In this document: piece after piece, positions 1 through 8,253 of the stretch | Numbering within the stretch: position 1 is the stretch's first letter | Layout: each line of letters begins with the position of its first letter | From: Paraburkholderia azotifigens | Lineage (GTDB): Bacteria > Pseudomonadota > Gammaproteobacteria > Burkholderiales > Burkholderiaceae | Direction: 5' to 3' | DNA length: 64,000 nt | Assembly: GCF_007995085.1 (NCBI RefSeq) | Contig: NZ_VOQS01000003.1 | Coordinates: 434,001 to 498,000, forward strand | Program-made: the position numbers and the translations under genes | Notes under the pieces: model-generated | The model's database searches: none | What the model was told of the DNA's origin: nothing | What the model saw: the letters and a program-made list of their open reading frames with translations, nothing else

Positions 1-35
1 CGGTGAGCGGCCTGGGGGCTGACCGTCAGCTCAAA

Positions 36-90
36 GTTGGTTCGACGTTGGTTCGACGTTGCTGCGGCGTTGGTGCGGCGTTGGTGCGGC
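36..90. repeat. 11-bp tandem repeat, five units
   Basis: Five consecutive 11-bp units starting at 36, 47, 58, 69 and 80 read GTTGGTTCGAC twice, then GTTGCTGCGGC, then GTTGGTGCGGC twice. The array lies upstream of the UbiB-like gene at 223, in DNA where I see no convincing gene. An 11-bp period is about one helical turn. The function is unknown. Confidence 0.75.
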
Positions 91-222
91 GTCAGCCGAC
101 GGTGCCCGCGTGCGGCGTTGGACGCATCGCCGTGTCCGTGCCGATGTTCCGCGCGCCTCATCTTTGCTAATCTGAGCGGTCTTCTCACGCATCGCCGATG
201 CGCCTTGTCGAACGACCCGCCG

Positions 223-1779
223 ATGCCGCCTCTGTTTCGCCGCCTACGACTGCTGTTTCACGCGCTGCGCTACGGCGCGCGCCTCATCTGGCTCGCCGCG
301 CCCGAGCATCACAAGCTGCACTGGATCGTCACGCTCGCGTCGCGCGTGCATGAGTCGCCCGGCGGCCGAGCGGGCGTGCACCGCGCGCTGCCGAACCTCG
401 GCCCGCTGGCGAGCGCCTTCGCGGAATCGCTTGCGCGCCGCCCCGAGCTCGCGACGGGCACGCTGCACGATGCAATCGATGCCGTCAGCCACCTCGAAAC
501 GCCTTTGCCGCCGGACGAAGTCGAACACGCGATTGCGGCAGCGCTCGGCCGCCCCGTGTCGACGCACTTCGCCGCGATCGATCTGACTCCCGCGCAGAAC
601 GGCTTTGCCGAGCAAACACACGTCGCGCGGCTCGCCGAGCCGATCAACGGACATCGCGATCTCGCGATCAAGCTCGTGCGCGCCGCTCAAGTCCAGGAAA
701 TCGCCGACGAAGCCGCGCTGCTGCGCTGGGTCGCGCGCTGGATGGAAAAGCTGTCGAAGAACGCGCGCCGTCTGCGGCTGCGCGAACTCGCCGAGACCTT
801 CACGCAGGAGATTCTGCGCCGCTTCGACCTGCGCGCCGAAGCCGCGAACCTGAGCCAGACCGCGCATCATTTCGACGGCGACAGGCGGCTTGCGATTCCC
901 GCCGTGATCTGGGAGCTGTGCACGGACCGCACGCTCGCGATGCAGCATATCGAGTCGCTGCCCGCGCTCGACCTCGGCGGTCTGTCGGCGCGCGGCGTGA
1001 AGCTCGTGCCGCTCGCCGAGCACATCGTCGAAGTGGTCACGGAACAGGCCTTCGAGCACGGCTTCTTTCACGCGACGCTCGATGCCCGGCGCGTGCGCGT
1101 GAGCGTCGAGCCGGACACGCTCGGGCGCATCGTGCTGGCGGACTTCGCGGTGATGTCGAGCCTCTCGTCGCAGGAACGCGAGTTTTTCGTGCACGGCGCC
1201 ACGGCGCTGTTCGATCAGGACTATGGGCGCCTTGCGCATCTGCATCGCGATGCCGGGCACGTATCGCAGGACACGCGCCCCGAGAAGCTCGAAGCCGAAT
1301 TGCGCATGCGCGCCGAAGGGCAATTCGCGCCGGCGTCGCACGAGCGCTCGGCGGGCGCGCTGTTCCAGCATCTGCTGTTCGCCGTGCATCCGTTCGGCGG
1401 CTCCGTGCCGGCGCGTCTCGCCGCCGCACAGCGCGCGTTCGGCCAGGCGGAGATGCTGGCGAACGCGCTGCATCCCGGCGTCGATTCGTGGAAGATCGCG
1501 CGCTCCGTGCTGGCGACGCTCGCGCGCCGCGAACGCGATCATCGCGGCTGGGTCAAGCATCTCGCGCAGGAACTGCCGCATCTCGCGCATCTCGTGCCGC
1601 GCATTCCGCAGCTCGCGGTGCGCTATCTGCAGCATCAGCATGAAGTGACCCACGTCAGGCAGCAGACGCAACTCGTCAGCGACGTGCTGCTCGAATACCG
1701 GCGCACGCGCACGCTGCTGTGGGCGTGCTCGATTTGCGGCGGGCTGCTCGGAGCGATTGCGGTGCTCCTCGCGTATTGA
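223..1779 (+). CDS. UbiB/ABC1-like protein with degenerate kinase motifs
   Basis: A 518-residue protein with the overall plan of the UbiB/ABC1 atypical kinase family (E. coli UbiB has 546). A lysine strand (DLAIKL, near residue 147), the helix with RFDLRAEAANLSQ and a C-terminal hydrophobic segment are all recognisable. The catalytic elements are not. Where the family has HADMHPGN this protein reads HATLDARR, and the metal-binding DFG reads DFA. I infer a pseudo-enzyme that may bind but not phosphorylate, possibly still tied to ubiquinone or membrane lipid biology. The start at 223 (MPPLFRR) matches the family N-terminus better than the longer open frame, which runs through a tandem repeat. 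It is followed by a transporter gene on the same strand. Confidence 0.8.
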   Translation: MPPLFRRLRLLFHALRYGARLIWLAAPEHHKLHWIVTLASRVHESPGGRAGVHRALPNLGPLASAFAESLARRPELATGTLHDAIDAVSHLETPLPPDEVEHAIAAALGRPVSTHFAAIDLTPAQNGFAEQTHVARLAEPINGHRDLAIKLVRAAQVQEIADEAALLRWVARWMEKLSKNARRLRLRELAETFTQEILRRFDLRAEAANLSQTAHHFDGDRRLAIPAVIWELCTDRTLAMQHIESLPALDLGGLSARGVKLVPLAEHIVEVVTEQAFEHGFFHATLDARRVRVSVEPDTLGRIVLADFAVMSSLSSQEREFFVHGATALFDQDYGRLAHLHRDAGHVSQDTRPEKLEAELRMRAEGQFAPASHERSAGALFQHLLFAVHPFGGSVPARLAAAQRAFGQAEMLANALHPGVDSWKIARSVLATLARRERDHRGWVKHLAQELPHLAHLVPRIPQLAVRYLQHQHEVTHVRQQTQLVSDVLLEYRRTRTLLWACSICGGLLGAIAVLLAY

Positions 1780-1873
1780 TCGGACACACTGCGGCAAGTG
1801 CAGCTTCGAACAAGACGGCTGCACGCGCTTGCGCCCATACTGCGTGCTTCGTGTCCGAAGTTCGGGTCGTCCG

Positions 1874-2755
1874 ATGCTGGTTGTCTTCAATGCAGTTGTC
1901 TTCGTGGTTCTGTGGTCGACGGGTTTCGTGGTCGCGCGCGCGATCAAGCCTTTCGCCGATCCCAATCTCTTCCTGCTCGCGCGTTTCGGCGGCACCGCGC
2001 TGCTGTTCATGGCGGCGGCGCTCGTTGCGCGCGTCGAATGGCCGCGGGGCCGCGCGCTCGGCAAGCATCTGATCGCGGGCGCGCTGCTGCAAGGCGTCTA
2101 TCTGGGTGCGGGCTACTGGGCCGTCGCGCAAGGCATGAGCGCGGGCATCATGGCGCTGCTCGGCGCGCTGCAGCCGCTGCTGACGGCCGCCGTGGCCGCG
2201 CCGCTGTTCGGCGAACGCCTGTCGGGGCGCGGCTGGACGGGCATGCTGCTCGGACTTGCGGGCGTCGCGCTGGTGCTTGAACCGAAACTCGCGGCCGCGC
2301 CTGCGCCCATCACGCAAGGCCATGTGGGCGACGTGCCGCAATGGCTGGTGGTCGGCGTGTCGATTTTCGCCGTGGGCGCGATTACGGCGGGCACGCTGAT
2401 CCAGAAGACCTCGCTGTCGAAGGCCGATATCCGTAGCGCGAGCGCCGTGCAAAATTTCGGCGCTGCCGCCGTCGTGCTGGTGTTCGCGCTGGCGCTCGGC
2501 GAGGATCGATGGATTCCGTCGCCTACGCTGTGGATGTCGCTTGCGTGGGGCGTCGTGATGCTGTCTGGCGTGAGCGTCACGCTGCTCGTGTGGATGGTGC
2601 GGCGCGGCGACGCGTCGCGCGCGACGGCGCTTCTGTTTCTCGCGCCGCCGCTGGCTGCGCTCGAAGGCTATGTCGGCTTCGGCGAAACGCTGACGGCAGT
2701 TCAGGTGGCGGGTTTCGCCGTCGCGCTGGTCGGGGTGCTGCTGGCGCGCTCGTAA
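1874..2755 (+). CDS. DMT-superfamily (EamA) transporter
   Basis: A 293-residue, very hydrophobic protein with about ten predicted membrane helices arranged as two EamA repeats. The opening FVVLWSTGFVVARA and the central GALQPLLTAAVAAPLFGERLSGRGWTG stretch are typical. Family members export metabolites such as amino acids, but the substrate cannot be read from sequence. I chose ATG 1874 because it starts directly in the first helix; an in-frame start further upstream would add a non-hydrophobic leader. It lies about 95 bp after the UbiB-like gene on the same strand. Confidence 0.85.
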   Translation: MLVVFNAVVFVVLWSTGFVVARAIKPFADPNLFLLARFGGTALLFMAAALVARVEWPRGRALGKHLIAGALLQGVYLGAGYWAVAQGMSAGIMALLGALQPLLTAAVAAPLFGERLSGRGWTGMLLGLAGVALVLEPKLAAAPAPITQGHVGDVPQWLVVGVSIFAVGAITAGTLIQKTSLSKADIRSASAVQNFGAAAVVLVFALALGEDRWIPSPTLWMSLAWGVVMLSGVSVTLLVWMVRRGDASRATALLFLAPPLAALEGYVGFGETLTAVQVAGFAVALVGVLLARS

Positions 2756-2779
2756 GCGCGCCGCGCGCTTGCCCTGCGG

Positions 2780-3862
2780 CTAGTCCGCCGTATCGGCGTT
2801 CGCCGGCACTTTCGCGCGAGCCCTGGCGCCCGGCGCCGGCGACCAGCCGGGCCGCGCCTTGCGCTGCGAATCGACGACGACGATATAACGCCCCGCCCAC
2901 GGCGTCGCGACGCGGTTCGAATGCAGCACCCACAACGAGCTCCCTTCGGCGACGAGTGCCTCGTAATCGCGATCGAGAATGCCGTAATGATCGAGAAACA
3001 CGTTCAGCGACGCCGGAATCCGCACGCAGCCTTTCGAATGGCGGATGCCGAGAATCGGTTCGAGCTTGTCGGGGTCGGTGGCATGCATCTGGAAGCGCAT
3101 CTGCGAGATGCCGCCCTTGCCCCAGCCGCGCTCGCCCTGCGCCCAGCCGAGGTCGAAAATGCGCATGTCGTGATTGCCGTAGCCGCGGATGCCGTTCTGG
3201 TTCATCGTGCCTTCCGCGCGGAAATCCATGTTCTCAGGTGTGTGCTCGAACACGCCGAGGGGCGTGATGAAGTGATCGTACTGTCCGGGGCGGCCCGTCG
3301 CGACGGGCGACGCGCCGATCATCTGCCAGGCGCCCGAAGGCGCGGCTCGAAAGTAGATGAAGAGCGCCTGCACGTTCTCGCTGCGATCGACGAGCACCAC
3401 ATACTCACCCGACAGACTGCCCAGATCGTTCTGCTCGAGCGCCTGCTGCAGACGCCCGCCGTATGCGCGCTGTTCGGCGGCCGGCACCTTCAGACGGCGT
3501 GTCACGCTGCTTGCGAACATGTCGCGCAGCAGCAACGCGCGGCGCGGGTCCACGCCTCCGACTGCATCGTGCGCCGCGACACCCGACGCGTCGACGGCGG
3601 GAGTGGCGGCATCTTGCGGCGCGTCGGCGGCATATGCGTTTTGCGCGTATGCGGGGACGGCCAGCGAAACGGCCACCGTCAGGCCGAGCATCAAGCCGAA
3701 CGACGACACACGTCGACGCACAGCAGCCGAACCTGCGCGCCGAACCAACGCAGTCCTGTCGATCCACGCATCCCCGTCATCGCTGCACAGAGTCCCGCTC
3801 TGCCATTCCGCCTTCTCTCGTGCAGGCGGAATGAACTTCCTGTTCTCTTTTTTGCTGGTCAT
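2780..3862 (-). CDS. L,D-transpeptidase (YkuD family), exported
   Basis: A 360-residue protein with a long basic N-terminus, a hydrophobic export segment near residues 55-75 ending in AYAQ, an Ala/Asp-rich linker and a C-terminal YkuD domain. The catalytic motif is visible as HSKGCVRIP, with the nucleophilic Cys in the SxGCxR context. Such enzymes make 3-3 peptidoglycan cross-links or anchor proteins in the periplasm. The export segment lies unusually far inside, so the true start may be downstream of the ATG at 3862; no strong ribosome site decides it. It is convergent with the DMT transporter gene and divergent from nadE. Confidence 0.85.
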   Translation of the reverse strand: MTSKKENRKFIPPAREKAEWQSGTLCSDDGDAWIDRTALVRRAGSAAVRRRVSSFGLMLGLTVAVSLAVPAYAQNAYAADAPQDAATPAVDASGVAAHDAVGGVDPRRALLLRDMFASSVTRRLKVPAAEQRAYGGRLQQALEQNDLGSLSGEYVVLVDRSENVQALFIYFRAAPSGAWQMIGASPVATGRPGQYDHFITPLGVFEHTPENMDFRAEGTMNQNGIRGYGNHDMRIFDLGWAQGERGWGKGGISQMRFQMHATDPDKLEPILGIRHSKGCVRIPASLNVFLDHYGILDRDYEALVAEGSSLWVLHSNRVATPWAGRYIVVVDSQRKARPGWSPAPGARARAKVPANADTAD

Positions 3863-4155
3863 GTTGTTCGAACATCACTGCCTGCCGCTCCGTCCGCGCA
3901 GCCGCTCGCGGCATGCCGCCGGACGTCTTCCGGCACGGTACGTTGCGCCCGCGCCGGGCTGCTGATCATGACGAACCCAACCGTCGCACTGTCCGATATT
4001 CGACGATTCAGTTTCTGTCGATTCAACGCTGCAATCGTTCAGATTGGTTGATGGGTATGCATCATTAAACCAGACAACGCATGACGGCGCACCGAATTCC
4101 GCAGTTCATGCAATCATCGCAACCGATATCACCGCGCCTTGCGAGGAGAATGTCG

Positions 4156-4992
4156 ATGGATCAGCAGGAACGTGCCGCGCGTCAGCGGCAGATCGCAGCA
4201 GAATTGCATGTCGCCGACACGTTCGACGCCACGCTCGAGATCGAGCAGCGCGTCACGTTTCTCGCCGGCTATCTGCGCGCGAACGGACTGGACGCGTACG
4301 TGCTCGGCATCAGCGGCGGCGTCGATTCGTCGACGGCGGGGCGGCTCGCGCAACTGGCCGTCGAACGTCTGCGCGCCGCGAATTACGACGCGCGTTTTGT
4401 CGCGATGCGTTTGCCGTACGGCGTCCAGCACGATGAAGCCGATGCGCAACAGGCGCTCGCGTTCATCCGGCCCGACGAAACGCTGACGGTCGACATCCGC
4501 CCCGCCGCCAATGCGATGCTCGCGTCACTCACGGCTGGCGGCCTGCCCTTCGCCGACGAGTCGCAGCAGGACTTCGTGCACGGCAACATCAAGGCGCGCC
4601 AGCGGATGATCGCGCAATATGCGGCGGCGGGCGCGCGGCGCGGCATCGTCGTCGGCACGGATCACGCGGCGGAATCGGTGATGGGTTTCTTCACGAAGTT
4701 CGGCGACGGCGGGGCCGACGTGTTGCCGCTCGCGGGACTGACCAAGCGGCGCGTGCGCGCGCTCGCTGCCGCACTCGGCGCCAGCGATGCCCTCGCGCAC
4801 AAGGTGCCGACCGCCGACCTCGAAATGTTGCGCCCTCAACGTCCCGACGAGGACGCATACGGCATCCGTTACGCGGACATCGACGATTTTCTCGAAGGCA
4901 AGCCGGTGAGCAATGCGGTGTTCGACACCGTCATGCGTTTCTACGACAGCACGCGTCACAAGCGCGCGCTGCCTTACACGCCCTTCGATTGA
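4156..4992 (+). CDS. nadE: NH3-dependent NAD+ synthetase
   Basis: A 278-residue protein that aligns throughout with E. coli NadE (275). The PP-loop ATP site SGGVDSS, the RLPYGVQ stretch, GTDHAAE, FFTKFGDGG and the C-terminal KVPTADLE...RPDE block are all present. It converts deamido-NAD to NAD using ammonia, the last step of NAD synthesis in the cytoplasm. There is no N-terminal glutaminase domain. GAGGAG ends eight bases before ATG 4156, so I prefer this start to ATG 4150 or the longer frame from 4081. It is divergent from the L,D-transpeptidase gene across about 290 bp with no other gene. Confidence 0.95.
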   Translation: MDQQERAARQRQIAAELHVADTFDATLEIEQRVTFLAGYLRANGLDAYVLGISGGVDSSTAGRLAQLAVERLRAANYDARFVAMRLPYGVQHDEADAQQALAFIRPDETLTVDIRPAANAMLASLTAGGLPFADESQQDFVHGNIKARQRMIAQYAAAGARRGIVVGTDHAAESVMGFFTKFGDGGADVLPLAGLTKRRVRALAAALGASDALAHKVPTADLEMLRPQRPDEDAYGIRYADIDDFLEGKPVSNAVFDTVMRFYDSTRHKRALPYTPFD

Positions 4993-5019
4993 AAACGCGC
5001 GGCTGCGCGTGCGCGTGAA

Positions 5020-5295
5020 TTACGGGCGACGCCGCGGCGGCGTTTCGTCGCCGCCGAAAGGCACGGCGCTCACCTGCAGCGATACGCCGCCCAGCTGCTT
5101 GCCGTTGAATTGCTGCGCAATGACGTCGGCGACATAGGCCTCGTCGGCATCGACATCGACCTTGGCGTACGCGTTGGACGTGCCCTGCTCGAACACTTCG
5201 ATGTCTTTCGCATAATGGCCGAGTTCGTGGCCGAGAAAATCACGCACTTCCTGCTCCGAGCAGGACTCGGGGATGTTCCACACGATGATCTTCAT
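5020..5295 (-). CDS. small RRM-like RNA-binding protein
   Basis: A 91-residue protein with the beta-alpha-beta-beta-alpha-beta pattern of an RNA recognition motif. An RNP2-like strand KIIVWNIP begins the protein, an RNP1-like strand NAYAKVDVD follows the first helix, and FNGKQLGGVSLQV closes the fold. The aromatic residues usual in RNP1 are largely missing, so binding to RNA is inferred from the fold only. ATG 5295 is preferred to GTG 5304 because an AGAGAG site lies at a better distance. The IS110 element lies within a few hundred bases upstream of this gene and may have altered its promoter. Confidence 0.65.
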   Translation of the reverse strand: MKIIVWNIPESCSEQEVRDFLGHELGHYAKDIEVFEQGTSNAYAKVDVDADEAYVADVIAQQFNGKQLGGVSLQVSAVPFGGDETPPRRRP

Positions 5296-5439
5296 ACGCG
5301 CCACGCTCTCTGTTGATGGTGGTCATACAACGTGCCTTGGGGCGGCACTGGTACTGCATCGAGACGACTGTCAGGTTAGCCAGAAACGTGCCCCGCGGCA
5401 ACGCAGGGCGAGACATGCCCGCATGAAGCGCGGCGGGTT

Positions 5440-6915
5440 TAGGCAGTATGACTTTCCGTGAGCCAGTGGCTGGCCCGCCGTGAGGAACCAAACGCGGGTT
5501 AGCATCACTGCCAGAGCCGCACGATGTGCACAGGGCACACCCCGGCGATTTCCAGCGCGGAGGCCAGCGTGAACCACGATAGCACGGTGTTTGTCGGTCT
5601 GGATGTTCACAAGGAGTCGATCACGGTGGCGTACGCAATCGATATGGCCGACGTGGAACTGTTGGGCAAGATCGGAACGCTGAAGGCGGATATCGATCGC
5701 TTGTGCAAGCGTGTTCAGTCGAAGGCGCGCCATGTCCGCGTTGTCTATGAAGCCGGCCCCTGCGGCTACGGACTCTACAGGGAGCTCGTTGAAAGAGGAT
5801 TCGACTGCGTGGTATGCGCGCCGTCCCTGGTCCCGAAGAAACCGGGCGAGCGCGTCAAGACGGACCGGCGCGATGCGGTCAAGCTCGTACGCGCACTGCG
5901 CGCTGGCGACCTGTCAGCGGTACACGTGCCGGATGTTGAAGATGAGGCGTTCCGGGACCTGGCGCGCACATGGGCGGCAGCGAAAGCAGATCTCAGACAG
6001 GCCCGCCAGCGATTGAAGTCCTTCCTGCTATCGCATGGAGTCCGCTACTCAGGTAACGCCAACTGGGGTCCCGAGCACCGGCGATGGATAAGCGTATTTG
6101 CATTCCCAAACCACTGGCAGCAACTGGCCTTCGACGAGTGCCGTCGCACGATCGAAGACAGGTTTGCGCAATGTAAGCGCCTCGAGGCGACCCTGCACGA
6201 AGCTGTCGTCGGCTGGCGATTTTATCCGGCCATTCTCGGTCTGCAGACCATGCGCGGCATACAGTTCATCACCGCCGTGGGCATGCTCTCCGAATTGGGA
6301 GACCTCTCCCGCTTCGAGCACCCGCGTCAACTGATGGCCTGGCTGGGCGTGACGCCCTCAGAACATTCTTCGGGTGAGCGGCGGCGTCAGGGCAGCATCA
6401 CGAAGAACGGCAATAGCTATGCAAGAAAGCTGCTCGTCGAGGCCGCCTGGAGCTACAGATACCCGGCACGCGTGAGCCCGGAAATTCAGCGCCGACATGA
6501 AGGCATCCCCAAACGCATCCTCGACCGTGCCTGGGACGCACAGGTCCGACTCTGCCGCCGATACCGCAAGCTGGCAGCACGCGGCAAGAATGTGAACATC
6601 GCTGTCGTCGCCGTCGCACGCGAACTTGCGGGGTTCATCTGGGACATCAGCAAGCTCGCAATGTCGCTCGCCGTAACGCGAAACGAGCAGCCGGCGTAGC
6701 GCTGAGCTTGGCTACACAGATTTGACGAGTTTCCTGAAGGCGGCGTAGCCCGGCACCCGAGCAACCCGCGGCTGGACTATGCAACGGACATCATTCGATT
6801 TGCGACTTTAGATAGCGGCAGGCTCAAGGGGCGGACCTCTGTAATGCGGTACCCAACCCGCGAATATCAGTGCGATCCACCGTCGAGACTTACTGCTACG
6901 TCGCCCTCAGGAAAT
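5440..6915 (+). mobile_element. IS110-family insertion sequence (ends approximate)
   Basis: The element consists of one DEDD transposase gene (5569-6699) flanked by non-coding DNA on both sides, about 130 bp left and 215 bp right. IS110 elements lack conventional terminal inverted repeats and target duplications, so the ends cannot be fixed from one copy. My limits are where the sequence stops looking like flanking host genes. The non-coding flanks are where the family's bridge RNA is encoded; which side applies here I cannot tell. Confidence 0.6.
5569..6699 (+). CDS. IS110-family transposase
   Basis: A 376-residue DEDD transposase. The N-terminal RuvC-like domain shows the acidic residues in FVGLDVHK, YEAG and TDRRDA. 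The C-terminal Transposase_20 domain contains MAWLGVTPSEHSSG and the serine-bearing GSITKNGN segment used for strand exchange. I chose GTG 5569 because GGAGG lies five bases upstream; the open frame extends further upstream but without a ribosome site. The gene appears intact, so the element may be active. Family members recombine DNA using a structured bridge RNA transcribed from the element's own end. Confidence 0.93.
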   Translation: MNHDSTVFVGLDVHKESITVAYAIDMADVELLGKIGTLKADIDRLCKRVQSKARHVRVVYEAGPCGYGLYRELVERGFDCVVCAPSLVPKKPGERVKTDRRDAVKLVRALRAGDLSAVHVPDVEDEAFRDLARTWAAAKADLRQARQRLKSFLLSHGVRYSGNANWGPEHRRWISVFAFPNHWQQLAFDECRRTIEDRFAQCKRLEATLHEAVVGWRFYPAILGLQTMRGIQFITAVGMLSELGDLSRFEHPRQLMAWLGVTPSEHSSGERRRQGSITKNGNSYARKLLVEAAWSYRYPARVSPEIQRRHEGIPKRILDRAWDAQVRLCRRYRKLAARGKNVNIAVVAVARELAGFIWDISKLAMSLAVTRNEQPA

Positions 6916-6965
6916 TCATGTGTCTTCCAAACGAAAACCGATCCCGATTGACACGGAAAGTCATA

Positions 6966-7310
6966 TCAGTCCGCGTTCTCGACGTTCGCCGCGCTGACCC
7001 ACCACGCCATCTTGCCCTGCGGCACGTGGACGAGGACGGCGGAAGGATCGGCGACGCCGTCGTCGGCAATCCCGCACACGTCGAGTCCATCCGGAAGACG
7101 CTTGACAGTGCCTGCATCCTGGAACAGCGCGAGACGGTGCACGTCGAGCGGGCGCAACTGGCGATAGACGTCGTAGCTAATCGCGCCCGGCGTATCGCCG
7201 CGGATTTGCAGCGCGTCGTCCTTGCCGCACGGCGACGCCGCCAACGCGGCCTGACTCGCCGCGAGGCAGCCAAACGCGGCCACGGCAATAGCGATGAATG
7301 ATTGCTTCAT
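6966..7310 (-). CDS. small exported protein of unknown function
   Basis: A 114-residue protein with a clear Sec signal peptide (hydrophobic core FIAIAVAAFGCLAASQA, cleavage after ALA) and two cysteines in the mature part that could form a disulfide. I do not recognise the family. The mature part mentions no catalytic motif. A GGAG site seven bases before ATG 7310 fixes the start. It lies next to another secreted small protein on the same strand, 92 bp apart, and immediately downstream of the IS110 element. Confidence 0.65.
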   Translation of the reverse strand: MKQSFIAIAVAAFGCLAASQAALAASPCGKDDALQIRGDTPGAISYDVYRQLRPLDVHRLALFQDAGTVKRLPDGLDVCGIADDGVADPSAVLVHVPQGKMAWWVSAANVENAD

Positions 7311-7402
7311 ATTGGTTCTCCAGATTGTGACGGTTGGCCGCGCGGCGCGGCGTCCGGGAAAGTGGACCGAGCGCAACCCAGCAGCAGAAGCAGCGACCGC
7401 TC

Positions 7403-7912
7403 TCAGGAGCCGTCGTCGCCGATCGACGCCACGCCGCGATCGCCGTCGCACGGTGCGCTGCCGAAGCCCGCATAGTGCGCGGACCAGTTTCCGGCGATAG
7501 CGCTCTGCGCGTCGCTCAGGCTCATGCGCCCTTCGCACACGCAGCGCTTGAGCTTCGCCGTCAGCAATTCCTTGCGGCGCTCGCCCTTGTGTCCGCCCCA
7601 CGGCAGCAGATCGAGGTTATCGGGCGCATCCGGCGATCCGCCCAGCACGATCGGCACGCGACGGTCCAGCGCGTAGCGCGTGCCGTGCTCGCTGTCGATG
7701 CCCCGCTCGGCGAGCAGCCTGTCCTTGTGCTCCATCATGTCGTCGAACGGTGGCGAAACCGTGTCGGCGTAACCGGGGCGGCAGATCGTCGCGGCGATGT
7801 TCTGCTGCGTCACGCGTTCGTCGAGCATCGACGCATCTTGCGCACACGACGACGCAGCATGCAGATACAAGCCGGCCGCGACGACGAAGAGCGCGACACC
7901 GCGCATACGCAT
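7403..7912 (-). CDS. exported protein with degenerate HNH-like fold
   Basis: A 169-residue protein beginning with a signal peptide (GVALFVVAAGLYLHAASSCAQ). The C-terminal half, with LDRRVPIVLGGSPDAPDNLDLLPW followed by a Lys/Glu-rich helix and CEGRMSLSDAQSAIAGNW, resembles exported HNH-like proteins that normally carry a DH pair at LDHLVPL and an asparagine. Here the histidine is replaced by arginine, so nuclease activity is doubtful. The open frame continues to ATG 8014, but ATG 7912 puts the signal peptide at the N-terminus. Confidence 0.6.
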   Translation of the reverse strand: MRMRGVALFVVAAGLYLHAASSCAQDASMLDERVTQQNIAATICRPGYADTVSPPFDDMMEHKDRLLAERGIDSEHGTRYALDRRVPIVLGGSPDAPDNLDLLPWGGHKGERRKELLTAKLKRCVCEGRMSLSDAQSAIAGNWSAHYAGFGSAPCDGDRGVASIGDDGS

Positions 7913-8253
7913 CGCTCGCGCGCGGCCCGCGGCACGGCCCGTGTCGCGGGCAATGGATTCGATTCGATCAACGTCACGCGCCTGAGCGGGCGCGGTCACC
8001 TTCCCTGCATTCATTAATCAGCGCGCCTTGAACAGCGCGGGGGAGTTAATTCGCAAGACAATTAAAACACATTCGGGACGCATGACGTAAATACCGCCCG
8101 ATTTGTCGCCCGATTTGCCGCCCCATTGAATCGCTTAACAATTTCGATGCTCTCGGCATCGAGGGCATCGCAATACAGCCGCGATGCCCTCGCCTTGCAG
8201 CGTTTTCATGAGCCGCAACGCTACCTGTCTGCTGCGGGCATAACCCCGCCCGT

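Noticed and set aside
244..2064. 606-codon open frame on the minus strand opposite the UbiB-like gene
   Set aside because: Arg/Ala/His-rich translation without domains; it is the antisense of a GC-rich gene and carries no ribosome site. The same reasoning excludes other long antisense frames, for example 8257-9870, 10361-11911 and 28683-30140.
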